A DNA stretch of 64,000 nt, taken from Lineus longissimus. Taxonomy: Eukaryota > Nemertea > Pilidiophora > Heteronemertea > Lineidae. The stretch spans positions 1-64,000 of the forward strand of contig NC_088314.1 in the NCBI RefSeq assembly GCF_910592395.1, in the 5' to 3' direction. Positions 1 to 12,294 of this stretch are shown piece after piece; the first letter of the stretch is position 1, and each line of letters opens with the position of its first letter. Made by a program: the position numbers and the translations under genes. The notes under the pieces were generated by a model. That model ran no database searches, was not told the origin of the DNA, and saw only the letters and a program-made list of their open reading frames with translations.

Positions 1-3000
1 AACTAACCCTAGGGCAACTAACCCTAGGGCAACTAACCCTAGGGCAACTAACCCTAGGGCAACTAACCCTAGGGCAACTAACCCTAGGGCAACTAACCCT
101 AGGGCAACTAACCCTAGGGCAACTAACCCTAGGGCAACTAACCCTAGGGCAACTAACCCTAGGGCAACTAACCCTAGGGCAACTAACCCTAGGGCAACTA
201 ACCCTAGGGCAACTAACCCTAGGGCAACTAACCCTAGGGCAACTAACCCTAGGGCAACTAACCCTAGGGCAACTAACCCTAGGGCAACTAACCCTAGGGC
301 AACTAACCCTAGGGCAACTAACCCTAGGGCAACTAACCCTAGGGCAACTAACCCTAGGGCAACTAACCCTAGGGCAACTAACCCTAGGGCAACTAACCCT
401 AGGGCAACTAACCCTAGGGCAACTAACCCTAGGGCAACTAACCCTAGGGCAACTAACCCTAGGGCAACTAACCCTAGGGCAACTAACCCTAGGGCAACTA
501 ACCCTAGGGCAACTAACCCTAGGGCAACTAACCCTAGGGCAACTAACCCTAGGGCAACTAACCCTAGGGCAACTAACCCTAGGGCAACTAACCCTAGGGC
601 AACTAACCCTAGGGCAACTAACCCTAGGGCAACTAACCCTAGGGCAACTAACCCTAGGGCAACTAACCCTAGGGCAACTAACCCTAGGGCAACTAACCCT
701 AGGGCAACTAACCCTAGGGCAACTAACCCTAGGGCAACTAACCCTAGGGCAACTAACCCTAGGGCAACTAACCCTAGGGCAACTAACCCTAGGGCAACTA
801 ACCCTAGGGCAACTAACCCTAGGGCAACTAACCCTAGGGCAACTAACCCTAGGGCAACTAACCCTAGGGCAACTAACCCTAGGGCAACTAACCCTAGGGC
901 AACTAACCCTAGGGCAACTAACCCTAGGGCAACTAACCCTAGGGCAACTAACCCTAGGGCAACTAACCCTAGGGCAACTAACCCTAGGGCAACTAACCCT
1001 AGGGCAACTAACCCTAGGGCAACTAACCCTAGGGCAACTAACCCTAGGGCAACTAACCCTAGGGCAACTAACCCTAGGGCAACTAACCCTAGGGCAACTA
1101 ACCCTAGGGCAACTAACCCTAGGGCAACTAACCCTAGGGCAACTAACCCTAGGGCAACTAACCCTAGGGCAACTAACCCTAGGGCAACTAACCCTAGGGC
1201 AACTAACCCTAGGGCAACTAACCCTAGGGCAACTAACCCTAGGGCAACTAACCCTAGGGCAACTAACCCTAGGGCAACTAACCCTAGGGCAACTAACCCT
1301 AGGGCAACTAACCCTAGGGCAACTAACCCTAGGGCAACTAACCCTAGGGCAACTAACCCTAGGGCAACTAACCCTAGGGCAACTAACCCTAGGGCAACTA
1401 ACCCTAGGGCAACTAACCCTAGGGCAACTAACCCTAGGGCAACTAACCCTAGGGCAACTAACCCTAGGGCAACTAACCCTAGGGCAACTAACCCTAGGGC
1501 AACTAACCCTAGGGCAACTAACCCTAGGGCAACTAACCCTAGGGCAACTAACCCTAGGGCAACTAACCCTAGGGCAACTAACCCTAGGGCAACTAACCCT
1601 AGGGCAACTAACCCTAGGGCACACTAACCCTAGGGCAACTAACCCTAGGGCAACTAACCCTAGGGCAACTAACCCTAGGGCAACTAACCCTAGGGCAACT
1701 AACCCTAGGGCAACTAACCCTAGGGCAACTAACCCTAGGGCAACTAACCCTAGGGCAACTAACCCTAGGGCAACTAACCCTAGGGCAACTAACCCTAGGG
1801 CAACTAACCCTAGGGCAACTAACCCTAGGGCAACTAACCCTAGGGCAACTAACCCTAGGGCAACTAACCCTAGGGCAACTAACCCTAGGGCAACTAACCC
1901 TAGGGCAACTAACCCTAGGGCAACTAACCCTAGGGCAACTAACCCTAGGGCAACTAACCCTAGGGCAACTAACCCTAGGGCAACTAACCCTAGGGCAACT
2001 AACCCTAGGGCAACTAACCCTAGGGCAACTAACCCTAGGGCAACTAACCCTAGGGCAACTAACCCTAGGGCAACTAACCCTAGGGCAACTAACCCTAGGG
2101 CAACTAACCCTAGGGCAACTAACCCTAGGGCAACTAACCCTAGGGCAACTAACCCTAGGGCAACTAACCCTAGGGCAACTAACCCTAGGGCAACTAACCC
2201 TAGGGCAACTAACCCTAGGGCAACTAACCCTAGGGCAACTAACCCTAGGGCAACTAACCCTAGGGCAACTAACCCTAGGGCAACTAACCCTAGGGCAACT
2301 AACCCTAGGGCAACTAACCCTAGGGCAACTAACCCTAGGGCAACTAACCCTAGGGCAACTAACCCTAGGGCAACTAACCCTAGGGCAACTAACCCTAGGG
2401 CAACTAACCCTAGGGCAACTAACCCTAGGGCAACTAACCCTAGGGCAACTAACCCTAGGGCAACTAACCCTAGGGCAACTAACCCTAGGGCAACTAACCC
2501 TAGGGCAACTAACCCTAGGGCAACTAACCCTAGGGCAACTAACCCTAGGGCAACTAACCCTAGGGCAACTAACCCTAGGGCAACTAACCCTAGGGCAACT
2601 AACCCTAGGGCAACTAACCCTAGGGCAACTAACCCTAGGGCAACTAACCCTAGGGCAACTAACCCTAGGGCAACTAACCCTAGGGCAACTAACCCTAGGG
2701 CAACTAACCCTAGGGCAACTAACCCTAGGGCAACTAACCCTAGGGCAACTAACCCTAGGGCAACTAACCCTAGGGCAACTAACCCTAGGGCAACTAACCC
2801 TAGGGCAACTAACCCTAGGGCAACTAACCCTAGGGCAACTAACCCTAGGGCAACTAACCCTAGGGCAACTAACCCTAGGGCAACTAACCCTAGGGCAACT
2901 AACCCTAGGGCAACTAACCCTAGGGCAACTAACCCTAGGGCAACTAACCCTAGGGCAACTAACCCTAGGGCAACTAACCCTAGGGCAACTAACCCTAGGG

Positions 3001-3946
3001 CAACTAACCCTAGGGCAACTAACCCTAGGGCAACTAACCCTAGGGCAACTAACCCTAGGGCAACTAACCCTAGGGCAACTAACCCTAGGGCAACTAACCC
3101 TAGGGCAACTAACCCTAGGGCAACTAACCCTAGGGCAACTAACCCTAGGGCAACTAACCCTAGGGCAACTAACCCTAGGGCAACTAACCCTAGGGCAACT
3201 AACCCTAGGGCAACTAACCCTAGGGCAACTAACCCTAGGGCAACTAACCCTAGGGCAACTAACCCTAGGGCAACTAACCCTAGGGCAACTAACCCTAGGG
3301 CAACTAACCCTAGGGCAACTAACCCTAGGGCAACTAACCCTAGGGCAACTAACCCTAGGGCAACTAACCCTAGGGCAACTAACCCTAGGGCAACTAACCC
3401 TAGGGCAACTAACCCTAGGGCAACTAACCCTAGGGCAACTAACCCTAGGGCAACTAACCCTAGGGCAACTAACCCTAGGGCAACTAACCCTAGGGCAACT
3501 AACCCTAGGGCAACTAACCCTAGGGCAACTAACCCTAGGGCAACTAACCCTAGGGCAACTAACCCTAGGGCAACTAACCCTAGGGCAACTAACCCTAGGG
3601 CAACTAACCCTAGGGCAACTAACCCTAGGGCAACTAACCCTAGGGCAACTAACCCTAGGGCAACTAACCCTAGGGCAACTAACCCTAGGGCAACTAACCC
3701 TAGGGCAACTAACCCTAGGGCAACTAACCCTAGGGCAACTAACCCTAGGGCAACTAACCCTAGGGCAACTAACCCTAGGGCAACTAACCCTAGGGCAACT
3801 AACCCTAGGGCAACTAACCCTAGGGCAACTAACCCTAGGGCAACTAACCCTAGGGCAACTAACCCTAGGGCAACTAACCCTAGGGCAACTAACCCTAGGG
3901 CAACTAACCCTAGGGCAACTAACCCTAGGGCAACTAACCCTAGGGC
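1..3946. repeat. 15-bp telomere-like satellite array, 263 units
   Basis: The unit AACTAACCCTAGGGC is repeated without visible change: 108 units to base 1620, one 16-bp variant unit (an extra C at about 1622), then 154 units to 3946. Each unit contains CTAACCCTA, the C-rich form of the TTAGGG telomere motif. It also contains the 8-bp palindrome CCCTAGGG. The C-rich strand reads 5'->3' at the left end, as expected for a left chromosome end. It is not canonical telomere DNA. I read it as a telomere-associated (subtelomeric) satellite or a telomere variant; that role is inference, the array itself is directly visible. Confidence 0.97.
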
Positions 3947-4215
3947 AACTGTTAGTGTGTGTTAGTGGCCTTAGGGCTAGTGGCCTTAGGTCTAGTGGCG
4001 TTGGGGTTAGTGGCGTTGGGGCTAGTGGCCTTGGGGCTAGTGGCCTTGGGGCTAGTGGCCTTGAGGTTAGTTGGCTTCAGGGTTAGTTGGCTTCAGGGTT
4101 AGTGGCTTCAGGGTTAGTGGCTTCAGGGTTAGTGGCTTCAGGGTTAGTGGCTTCAGGGTTAGTGGCTTCAGGGTTAGTGGCTTCAGGGTTAGTGGCTTCA
4201 GGGTTAGTGGCTTCA
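3947..4215. repeat. Diverged 15-bp telomere-like repeats, inverted relative to the main satellite
   Basis: Starting at 3947 the sequence switches to G-rich units such as GGCTTCAGGGTTAGT. The later ones (about 4070-4215) are regular 15-mers; the earlier ones are degenerate forms with ggccttggggctagt. Aligned to the reverse complement of the main satellite unit, 11 of 15 bases agree, including GGGTTAGT. The array is therefore an older relative in the opposite orientation, abutting the C-rich array at a head-to-head junction. Confidence 0.85.
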
Positions 4216-4935
4216 GGGTTAGTCGGTGTAATGTCCTAGACTGGTTGTGACCATTGTCTTCCATCGTTCAGGCGTAGACATCAAGTCGGTGTAATGTCCT
4301 AGACTGGTTGTGACCATTGTCTTCCATCGTTCAGGCGGAGACAACAAGTCGATGTAATGTCCTAGATTGGTTGTGACCATTGTCTTCCATCGTTCAGGCG
4401 GAGACAACAAGTCGATGTGATGTCCCAGACTTGTTGGGACCATTGTCTTCCATCGTTCAGGTGGAGGCATCAAGTCGGTGTGAGGTCCTAGACTGGTTGT
4501 GACCATTGTCTCCCATCATTCAGGATGAGACATCAAGTCGGTGTGATGTCCTAGACTGGTTGATCGTTCAGGTAGAGACATCAAGTCGTGTGATGTCCTA
4601 GACTGGTTGTGACCATTGTCTCCCATCGTTCAGGTGGAGACATCATGTCGGTGTGATGTCCTGAACTGATTGTGACAGCTGTCTTCCATCGTTCAGGATG
4701 AGACATCAAGTCGGTGTGATGTCCTAGACTGGTTGTGACCATGGTCTTCCATCGTTCAGGATGAGACATCAAGTCGGTGTGATGTCCTAGACTGGTTGTG
4801 ACAATTGTCTTCCATCGTTCTGGTGGGGGCATCAAGTCGGTGTGATGTCCTAGACTGGTTGTGACCATTTTCTTCCATCGTTCAGGATGAGGCATCAAGT
4901 CGGTGTGATGTCCTAAACTGGTTTGGAACGATCGC
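4216..4935. repeat. 63-bp minisatellite, about 11 units
   Basis: Units of about 63 bp begin near each 'gtcggtgt.atgtcctaga' and carry 'ttgtgaccattgtcttccat'. One unit near 4550-4580 is shortened. Because 63 is a multiple of 3, the minus strand stays open over long stretches and reads as a 21-residue repeat (core PERWKTMVTTSLGHHTDLM). I see no start context, splice sites or known domain, so the open frames are probably a by-product of the repeat. Confidence 0.85.
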
Positions 4936-7900
4936 TTTACGAGGAACTTGCCGGCAAAGCCAGTTTGATAGAGACAAAAGACAACTCCGAGGAACAACTC
5001 AATAAATAGTGTGAAATTCAAAATTTCTAAAATAATGCAAAGAGCCATTGATACATGTAACACTTTTGGGACACATTGTTATACATGCCGTCTTGCACAG
5101 TCCGGTTGAAAACATGTTGGGCCGAATTTACGAAGGGTGTTTAAGAGTAAATTCTACATAATCAGTTTCAGGGCCTAATGCGGTTTTCATGAAGAAACCC
5201 TGCAAGGCCCGGACTCTGTCTATTCAGACATTAAACGCTGTTTTAAGCTAAACACCCTTTGTAAATTTGGCCCCTTATGTTTATGTTCATTTTGTTTGGG
5301 AAACCATTTTCCACTAGAATATCTATATAGTTTTTGATCAGAAAAAAAACATAAATTGAGTCGCATGCAGCGACAACCATTGTAAATGCAAGCAAGGTGA
5401 ACTACTGTGGTGTATTCAGGTCACGAACCTTGACCTCATTGATCCGAAAAAGCACGACATCGGTTAGTGGGTTATTTAAATAACAAAAGAACCAATTTCG
5501 TCATGTTCAACAGGACCGTGCTGTGATCTCATTTGCATGACAAAAGGGGCCCTCTAGATCAGGCGTTCAGATTAGTCTTCTCATTTGCATGACAAAAGCG
5601 GTTGCTTTGGACGAGTTTAACAATAGAAGTAACTTTTTGAATTCACCTTTACATGTATTATGGCTTTTATATGTAAATTTCACATATTGTATCATTATAC
5701 AAACATAACAAATTAATACATAAAACGTCAGACATTGACGTTGATGTTAGCGACAGCTTGCTCGACCCATTCTGTACCACAGGAAACTTCTTGATGGGGC
5801 AGTTGTTATCTTGTTTGAATCTTTCTGGACTAATTATCATGAAAAGACTGAGCTCCTCTTCCACTTGACCGCAAGGTCAGGAACCAACATCAATTTGGAA
5901 TATTTTGGAAAAATTTCAATCAACAAAATATTTCAACGAAATCTCAAAATTTGGAAATGAATTTGCCCGATTCTTTTGCATTTGGTTTGGTCTTGGGGGT
6001 AACCTTTGGTTATCATATCATTGATGAAACCAAGAATGAAAGGCACCCGGATAATTACCGTGTTTAAGGAAATTTAAGATACTTGTATAAAATGGAGGCT
6101 AGAGTTTGCCAATTTCATATCTGTCCCAAATGGAGACCGGCACTATCAGGTCTCTGAAGTTGATTGGAATAAACGCAGGTGTTCGTGGTACTGAATGGAT
6201 CGAGAAAGTTCATAAGGCCTACGGTTCCATCAAAGACAACACATGTTCTGGTTGGCTGGGGTCGAACCAACCAGAATCACGTGGACCCCATGTCTCATTC
6301 GATGGGAAAATTGAAATATCTGATCAATTTGGTGATTTTGGAGAAAAATGAAGTAACTTTTAACAGCTCGATAGTAAATTTTGACCTGGTACATCAGAAC
6401 CTTGACATATTTGGATCTGGTTCTGGTTCTTAATCAACAATCATCTAGGAGGAGTGACCGACGATGACTGATGGAAAGTCTTTTAAAGACGTTCCAAGTG
6501 TGTTCCGACATTTTGTCACGGCCACAAAATGGAAGTAGGCTTTTTGCCATCGGATGATATTAAGATTTGGGATGAAACCACCTTTCAATCAGATATTTCG
6601 ATAAAATACAACGTATCCTTCTGCAGAGGCCTACAGGTAGCGAATGTACAATACTACACCAGAGAAAGTCTGTTGCTAATGACTCCCATAGCGACAATCG
6701 TTCAGGGGCCGAGGGTTCCACATCCATTGTGTCATCTTGCTGAAAAGAAAAACACATTATGTATCACAGACAGTGCAATAGATGAAAAGCTCAATGCCCA
6801 CAGACCATTTCAGAGAGAATCACGCAAAGTAAGCCTGAAAATGGCTTGCACAAAAATTGGCGAAAATTTTGCTTATGCACGTTCTTGGTCATGCTTTATA
6901 CGATTGATACAAAGTTAGACTAGACTTTGAGGTTTCGCATGAATAATACATTTCGTTTAACTACTGATTTGTTCTGTGTGTAATCAGCGTGCTGTTTACT
7001 CATGAAATCGTCCATGTGAGCCTTGTTGCAATTGTACGTTTATCGAATGATTCACAGCTGTCTCAGCTAGACTTGTAATGCTAGAATTCACATTTCACGA
7101 TCAGAAGCTCAGTTGTTGGTGTTGCTAGCTTTCTGGAAGGCTGGAGATTACACGATATGTGGTATTCACCCAAATAGGCATGTTCTGATAATATCGAAAT
7201 ACTCTTATCTTCGGATCCGGAACTATAACACCAGACAATGAGAAGTCACTAGGCCCACCTTAATGGTGAATATTGATGACCCTAGCAAATGCCGAGAAAG
7301 GCATATCAGTCACACCTGGTCAAATAGCAAAACTTGAGGTCCAGGCCTAGGCTGGTCAGGTCGTTATTGGAAGTCTGGTTCAGAGTGGAGTTATCTGGTG
7401 TTATAGTTCCGGAGATAGTGTATATCTGTTTGCATTACCCTCAAGATGTGCCCCCGTCGTCACATGGCATCAGTCGTAAAGAGATTCCTGAAGGATGCCG
7501 TCATCCAGTGCTTGTGGGATTGGTATCACGTCTCGTCAAATGAAGGGGTTAGAGGTACGCATCTTGTCCAAATCCTTCGTTTGTGGTTCAAATGAAGTAC
7601 ATAAATATAATCCACATTTTCAACAGTTCGATCTGAGCGAAGAAAATAAAATAGTCTAGCGATGGTCCGTGGCTTTCGCGAATCCTTCGTTTGCGATTCA
7701 ATCTGAACTAAGAATTGTGTTTGCGTTTAAGAATACGATACGCGATGAAAACGTCTGTGCATATAAACACGTGTGTTATCGAGAGAGTCTGTTCCAGGAT
7801 TGGTATGCGTACTGAGCACCGGTATACCTCTTCCGTCCCCTGGATGTACAAGACTTTCATTATCCGTGCACGTCTGTGGACAACTGAAAATAGAAGTACA

Positions 7901-9054
7901 TTGCCAATCAGATGAAATTGGTCGGCGTATTCAAGTGCTTCTTGCAGACACTCCATAACTAACCTTTAGAATTTTTTAAGTTGGAAATGTATTTGATATC
8001 TTTGTTGTTATAACATACTGCAACATTACTCAGAGTATGGTGTTCATCTACTGGGTGGATGTAGAGGTGATCAATCGGAGGCTCGAATGGCACAAATTTT
8101 GCTTTCCTTTGGAAGGTCATGTCAGCTGGCCGTTTTAGGCTCTTACACTCAGCCCTAAAGGCTAACTCACTTCTACTTAACCTCGTCATCTCAGGACAAT
8201 TGCGGTCTTCCATTTGATTAGATCATAAATTCTGTTTCCATCCAGGACTGGGTGTGGTGGTGCAAACTCTCTGCAACCTACAAAAGTATCAAACCATTAC
8301 AAATCTTCATACAGTGCGAGAAGTGTCTTCAAAATGAACATCGTCATTGGCAAAGAAGCCCATCTTAACAACTTATCATCTTTTCTGTTGAACCTGGCTG
8401 CAATTTCCATTTTCTTAAATGGGTGGACGGAGGTGTCTTTAAATAACCCCTTTAATTTGCAAGTTATCAGCTTTTGTCCAGACGTTATGTTATATATCTG
8501 CCGAGTTTAGAGCGTATATAGAGTCAGACAATCGCCCCACTGTTGTAATATAGGTGGTATTGACTTGAAACATGTACATGTACGTAGTGATCCTTACCTC
8601 CAGTTACAATGCACATCCTTGAGAGTGTCATTTCCAGCAGTTGGAGCTACGCCCTGGTCGTGGTGATGAATATCCTGTGACCTGGATGTGGTGATGCCGG
8701 CTCCGGACAAGGACTTTCACTTCTGTGTCATTTCCAGCAGTTCGAGCCGAGTGGTTCCCTTTTTCTGGTGTTACCCATCTTTTGGGAATACTGAAAAAAA
8801 AATTTGACACGTTTTCCTAAGTTTCCCCCACTGAAACCCTTTGTTGCACGTCTTTCGTTGTATTTTACCATTCCATACAACTGCGGTTTCATGGTGAGGG
8901 CTCTTCAGCCTTCGTCCCGACGTCGCTTGCTACAGTTTGCATGTTTAGAGCATTCTCATTATTTTCAAATGAAACTTTTCAAGGAGCTGATTACTCTGTG
9001 AGCAGATCAATCTTTGATTTTCAAGAGTCAAGAACAAATAAATAGGTTCTACTG
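4936..9054. other. Region without a recognisable gene
   Basis: AT-rich unique sequence. It holds a small MITE-like element (5119-5273) and two copies of 'ctcatttgcatgacaaaag' near 5528 and 5580. An exon-like minus-strand segment at about 6742-6645 has acceptor-like ttcttttcag and a donor-like CT|GTAGGC, but I do not recognise the peptide. A similar 35-60 bp tract occurs near 8085-8150 and again near 9400-9510, which suggests an old dispersed repeat. No open frame here matches a family I know. Confidence 0.5.
5119..5273. mobile_element. MITE-like element with 25-bp terminal inverted repeats
   Basis: The left end begins gggccgaatttacgaag and the right end closes with the near-perfect inverted copy (ctttgtaaatttggccc). 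There are two or three mismatches over 25 bp, and about 105 bp of non-coding sequence between. The total length of about 155 bp and the lack of coding capacity fit a non-autonomous DNA transposon. I cannot see a convincing target-site duplication, so the superfamily is open. Confidence 0.6.
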
Positions 9055-9192
9055 CTTACCTGAAGTAACACTGCAGCATTCTCCATCGGCTGTCTGGCCG
9101 CTTACCTGAAGTAACACTGCAGCATTCTCCATCGGCTGTCTGGCCGCTTACCTGAAGTAACACTGCAGTATTCTCCATCGGCTGTCTGGCCG
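9055..9192 (-). repeat. 46-bp triplication containing a 5' splice-site-like sequence
   Basis: Three tandem 46-bp units begin cttacctgaagtaacactgc; the third differs by one base. Read on the minus strand each unit ends ...TTACTTCAG|GTAAG, a strong donor. The minus-strand sequence just upstream (9271-9193) has an acceptor (gactttcag) and an open frame that runs into the first unit. This looks like an exon/intron junction that was tandemly triplicated. The encoded peptide is not one I recognise. Confidence 0.7.
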
Positions 9193-9534
9193 TTTGGAAT
9201 CGATCAAAAGATAACGGCACAACCGCTTCCCTTGGCAGGATCGTGTCAGGTGGCCAGGCACGGCTGTTGTCCTGAAAGTCAAAGTCACGGCAGATATTTG
9301 AAGACGTCAAGACAATTTGTAAACAAGCTGTGCTGCATAGTATGGTATAGTGGATGCGCTTTCAAATTACGGGAAATGGCGGCCAACCAATTGAAGGGCT
9401 CAGTCGATCACTCGAATATCTGGCATCCAATAAAATGGTCCTAAGGGATCAATCCAAAATGAACGGTTCTAAATGGTACCATTTTGCTTCCCTGGTCAAG
9501 GTCATGTCAGCCTACTCCTTCAAGCACCTACAGC

Positions 9535-9632
9535 TACACAGGCAGAAATTTCTATAAAGAATCTGTAAAGCTATATAGAAATGGTAAACACAAAATCTAT
9601 ATAGAATCTATATATATATTTTTGCCCGTGTA
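9535..9632. mobile_element. Small inverted-repeat element (possible MITE)
   Basis: About 98 bp bounded by tacacaggcagaaat and its approximate inverted copy (tttttgcccgtgta). The A/T-rich centre contains 'ctatatagaat' repeats. The arms match only imperfectly and no target-site duplication is evident. Confidence 0.35.
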
Positions 9633-9673
9633 TGCTCACTGTGATGAGAGCTAAATTCGCCTCTATCTACTCA

Positions 9674-10033
9674 CCAAGTCCTTGTCGTGTTCAAACTGGG
9701 ATCATGTTCAAACCTCTGTATAGTGGGGTCTGCGTCACGCTGGGCTCTCTGCGGTGTTCTTGGCTCTGCAAGATGGATCTTGCTTCGCACTGGTCTCCCG
9801 GATGCTCTTCCTGAAAAGAATCTTAACGATTTAAATCGCTCATAATTTTTAAAATTGGGTTCAAAAATAATGAAATGAAGTTACCCTAAATGCGGCACAC
9901 ATCTTGCTCGCGTCCGAATCCATCCCCAGACGTCTGTCACGCCACGATCGTGCATCTTCAGCCCTCTTCAAGCATGCCCCATCGCACCGACCCTCTTCCT
10001 TCCATTCGGAGGTGGTCTTTCCGTCGATGCTGT
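9674..10033 (-). CDS. Two possible exons of an unrecognised minus-strand gene
   Basis: Exon-like segment 1 runs from about 10032 to 9885 (acceptor ccatttacag, donor AGG|GTAACT) with an open frame containing KTTSEWKEEGRCDGACLKR. Segment 2 starts at 9814 after acceptor gattcttttcag. It continues in the same phase (beginning EEHPGDQCEARS) and reaches a stop near 9698. The matched phase is encouraging, but I recognise no domain. No promoter or upstream exon could be placed. It could be a decayed gene, a transposon fragment or chance. Confidence 0.3.
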
Positions 10034-12181
10034 AAATGGAAACGGATTCAGTGGGAAAAGATCTTACATGTATTGAATAAACCAGAAGTATTAAGGTAGC
10101 AGGAAGGGGTGGGCTTTGGTGGTTTCTGAGTGTGAGGGGGTACTATACTGTAGTGACGTCTGCTATTGCGAACTGTGCTGCCTTTGAGAGACTAGGCATG
10201 ATGCCAATTTTGCCGCTACGCGTCGCGTTGGGTCCTTGCGTCTAGGTGTCACAAGGTGAAGATCACTATGTTGTGACCAGGTAGTGTAATAATTGTGATG
10301 ACGTCATGCGCAATGCACATAATGGCTGTTGAAGGTATGACGTGAGATTACGTTGCTCACTTTGCATGGGTTGTTGCTGGAGGCTGGGAAGTAAGACGAT
10401 TATCCCAATCATAAACAAGTCTCAAACAGTGCGGGAAATGTAACGATCTAACTGGAGTAGGATCTCGTATAATCTTTCAAATTTTTTTCTGGATGTTTCA
10501 ATCATCTCGGTGGAGAATCGGTCAAAGAGCTAAAATTGCGCAAACATCAATGACTTAACAAAATGTGAATCTCACCTGTTTGTTGTAATATCATCTACTT
10601 CAGTGCCTGATCTTCTACGACTGCCGCCGGAGAGCATAGAGGGTTAACCCATCAAGTTAAGTGCGAGCCGTCTGATTAACGGCAAAGGCGAGTCCGGAGC
10701 CCGTCCCGGACTCCATCCCGCACCATATCGTCAACTTTCTTAAGCCCTTCAACAGCGTAAGAGAGGGAAGGCCTATTTAATATAAAAACCTCTCTTTTTC
10801 GCGTTGAAATGGCAAAATGAACGAAGACGACACGCCCTCATGCTGAACCCCCTCAGTCGTAGAACCGAACGACAGGGTCCCCTAGGGGCGCCCGACAAGA
10901 GACACAAAGCGTACCGTGCTTTGGACTCCGCCACGTCGTCGGCCGGCTGCTTGGCACACGCCTTCCATACGGAGTCCGCGGAATGGACCTTCTGTAAATG
11001 GAATTGGAGAGTCAACATCACAACTAATGCAAAAGACACAGAAAACGCAAAAAAATACAGGACATAGATCAACCAAACACACACACACACGCACGCACAC
11101 ACACACGGGCACATACCCGCACCCATACTCATCCCCTCGACAACCTCCCACATCCCACGCCCCCCAAACACTCTCCCCCAGCTAATCACACATACATATC
11201 ACTCTATACATACCCTTCACCTCGCGATAGACATCATTCATGGTCGGTTGCATTGGAGAACTTGGCTTGGGGCATCTGCAATGATAAAAGTGATAGTAAC
11301 GGTAACACGAGCTCTAGAAACTTGTTCCGAGTGAAAGGCCCAGAAGCTTACGGTGCGAATTTTGAGGTGTTCTTGACGAATTCGAACAAAATCATAAAAG
11401 AATTCGTCACGAAAACAAAGAATACCTCGTCGTCATTCGGGAGTGTTGCGGAACCTCACTAATGAGATCCAAAACCAACCGAAACTGTCTAAACCTCACG
11501 AACAAAAGGACACGTGGAGTTCGGCCACGAAGTCTTTTCTGCAGCCAAATGAGGGGAAATATTTTGAATTGAAGGGGGGGGGATAAATCTTTGGAGTAAG
11601 ACGAAATTCAAAAACTGCTTGGCATACTGAAATGAAGCAGGAGTTCGCATGTGGCGAGGACTGGACAGGAATGATTCAGTGCGCAGCCGTCATTGGCTTC
11701 TTGGTTGTTGAGGAAAACGGCAAATTTCTTGGAAATCGGAATTCGGAATTGGATGTGTGCTCATTTACAGAAGTGGAGGTTGGGATATGCCAGAGTTATG
11801 CCCAAGACCGAATCTGTCTTACCATTGCGTGGCGTGGCCTGTGCTTAGAAAACGTGGCGTGGCTTGTGCTCGTCGCGTCTGATCTTGAAGCTCCACGAGT
11901 CTTGAATGCGCAGTTTTTATTGGGAGCGTTGGTAACATCAGTTGAACGACTTACGTCATTATATTAAATAATAGAATCGTTCTAGTGCTTTCATGCCGTG
12001 CTCGTCATGGTCACTGCATTTGTTGTGCCAGCCTTATACGAGTGGATCATAGCATAATTTGTATATTTTGTACTGCTGATCTGGTCATAGTCAGGTTGGC
12101 ACCAAGCTTTAGTAGGTTTCATGTGGTAAGGAAGCATGACATGTGGATGTTATAATACACTATCTACAGCCGATTCTGTCA
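9815..12181. other. Largely unannotated region, includes a (CA)n microsatellite
   Basis: Apart from the exon-like segments above, I see no supported gene. A CA/CG-rich microsatellite lies at about 11078-11110. Minus-strand open frames near 10.8-11.2 kb have a ccatttacag acceptor resembling the one at 10033 but no recognisable protein. The DIRS element begins at 12182. Confidence 0.5.
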
Positions 12182-12260
12182 ACACCCTCATTGAACTCTA
12201 TTATCGAAGAGGGTATAAAAGCACCAGACCCTGGCCTATTCGAGCACTTGGCATTTGCGC
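12182..12260 (+). repeat. Split direct repeat A1, with TATA-like box
   Basis: This is the left copy of the A repeat. It differs from A2 (18211-18289) at very few positions. One difference matters: A1 has GGGTATAAAAGCACC (TATA-like, 12211-12225) where A2 has gggtaaaaaagcacc. A TATA box here would start transcripts near 12245, inside A1, as expected for an internal-start DIRS promoter. That function is inferred. Confidence 0.75.
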
Positions 12261-12294
12261 CTCATTGCGCTTGGTCGTTCCCCTTCAATTCATG

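Noticed and set aside
1-3946. CRISPR-like regular repeat
   Set aside because: There are no spacers; it is a simple 15-bp tandem satellite in a eukaryotic genome.
10773-11189. Minus-strand 138-codon frame with 'CVCACVCVCV'
   Set aside because: It runs through a (CA)n microsatellite. The remainder has no recognised family.
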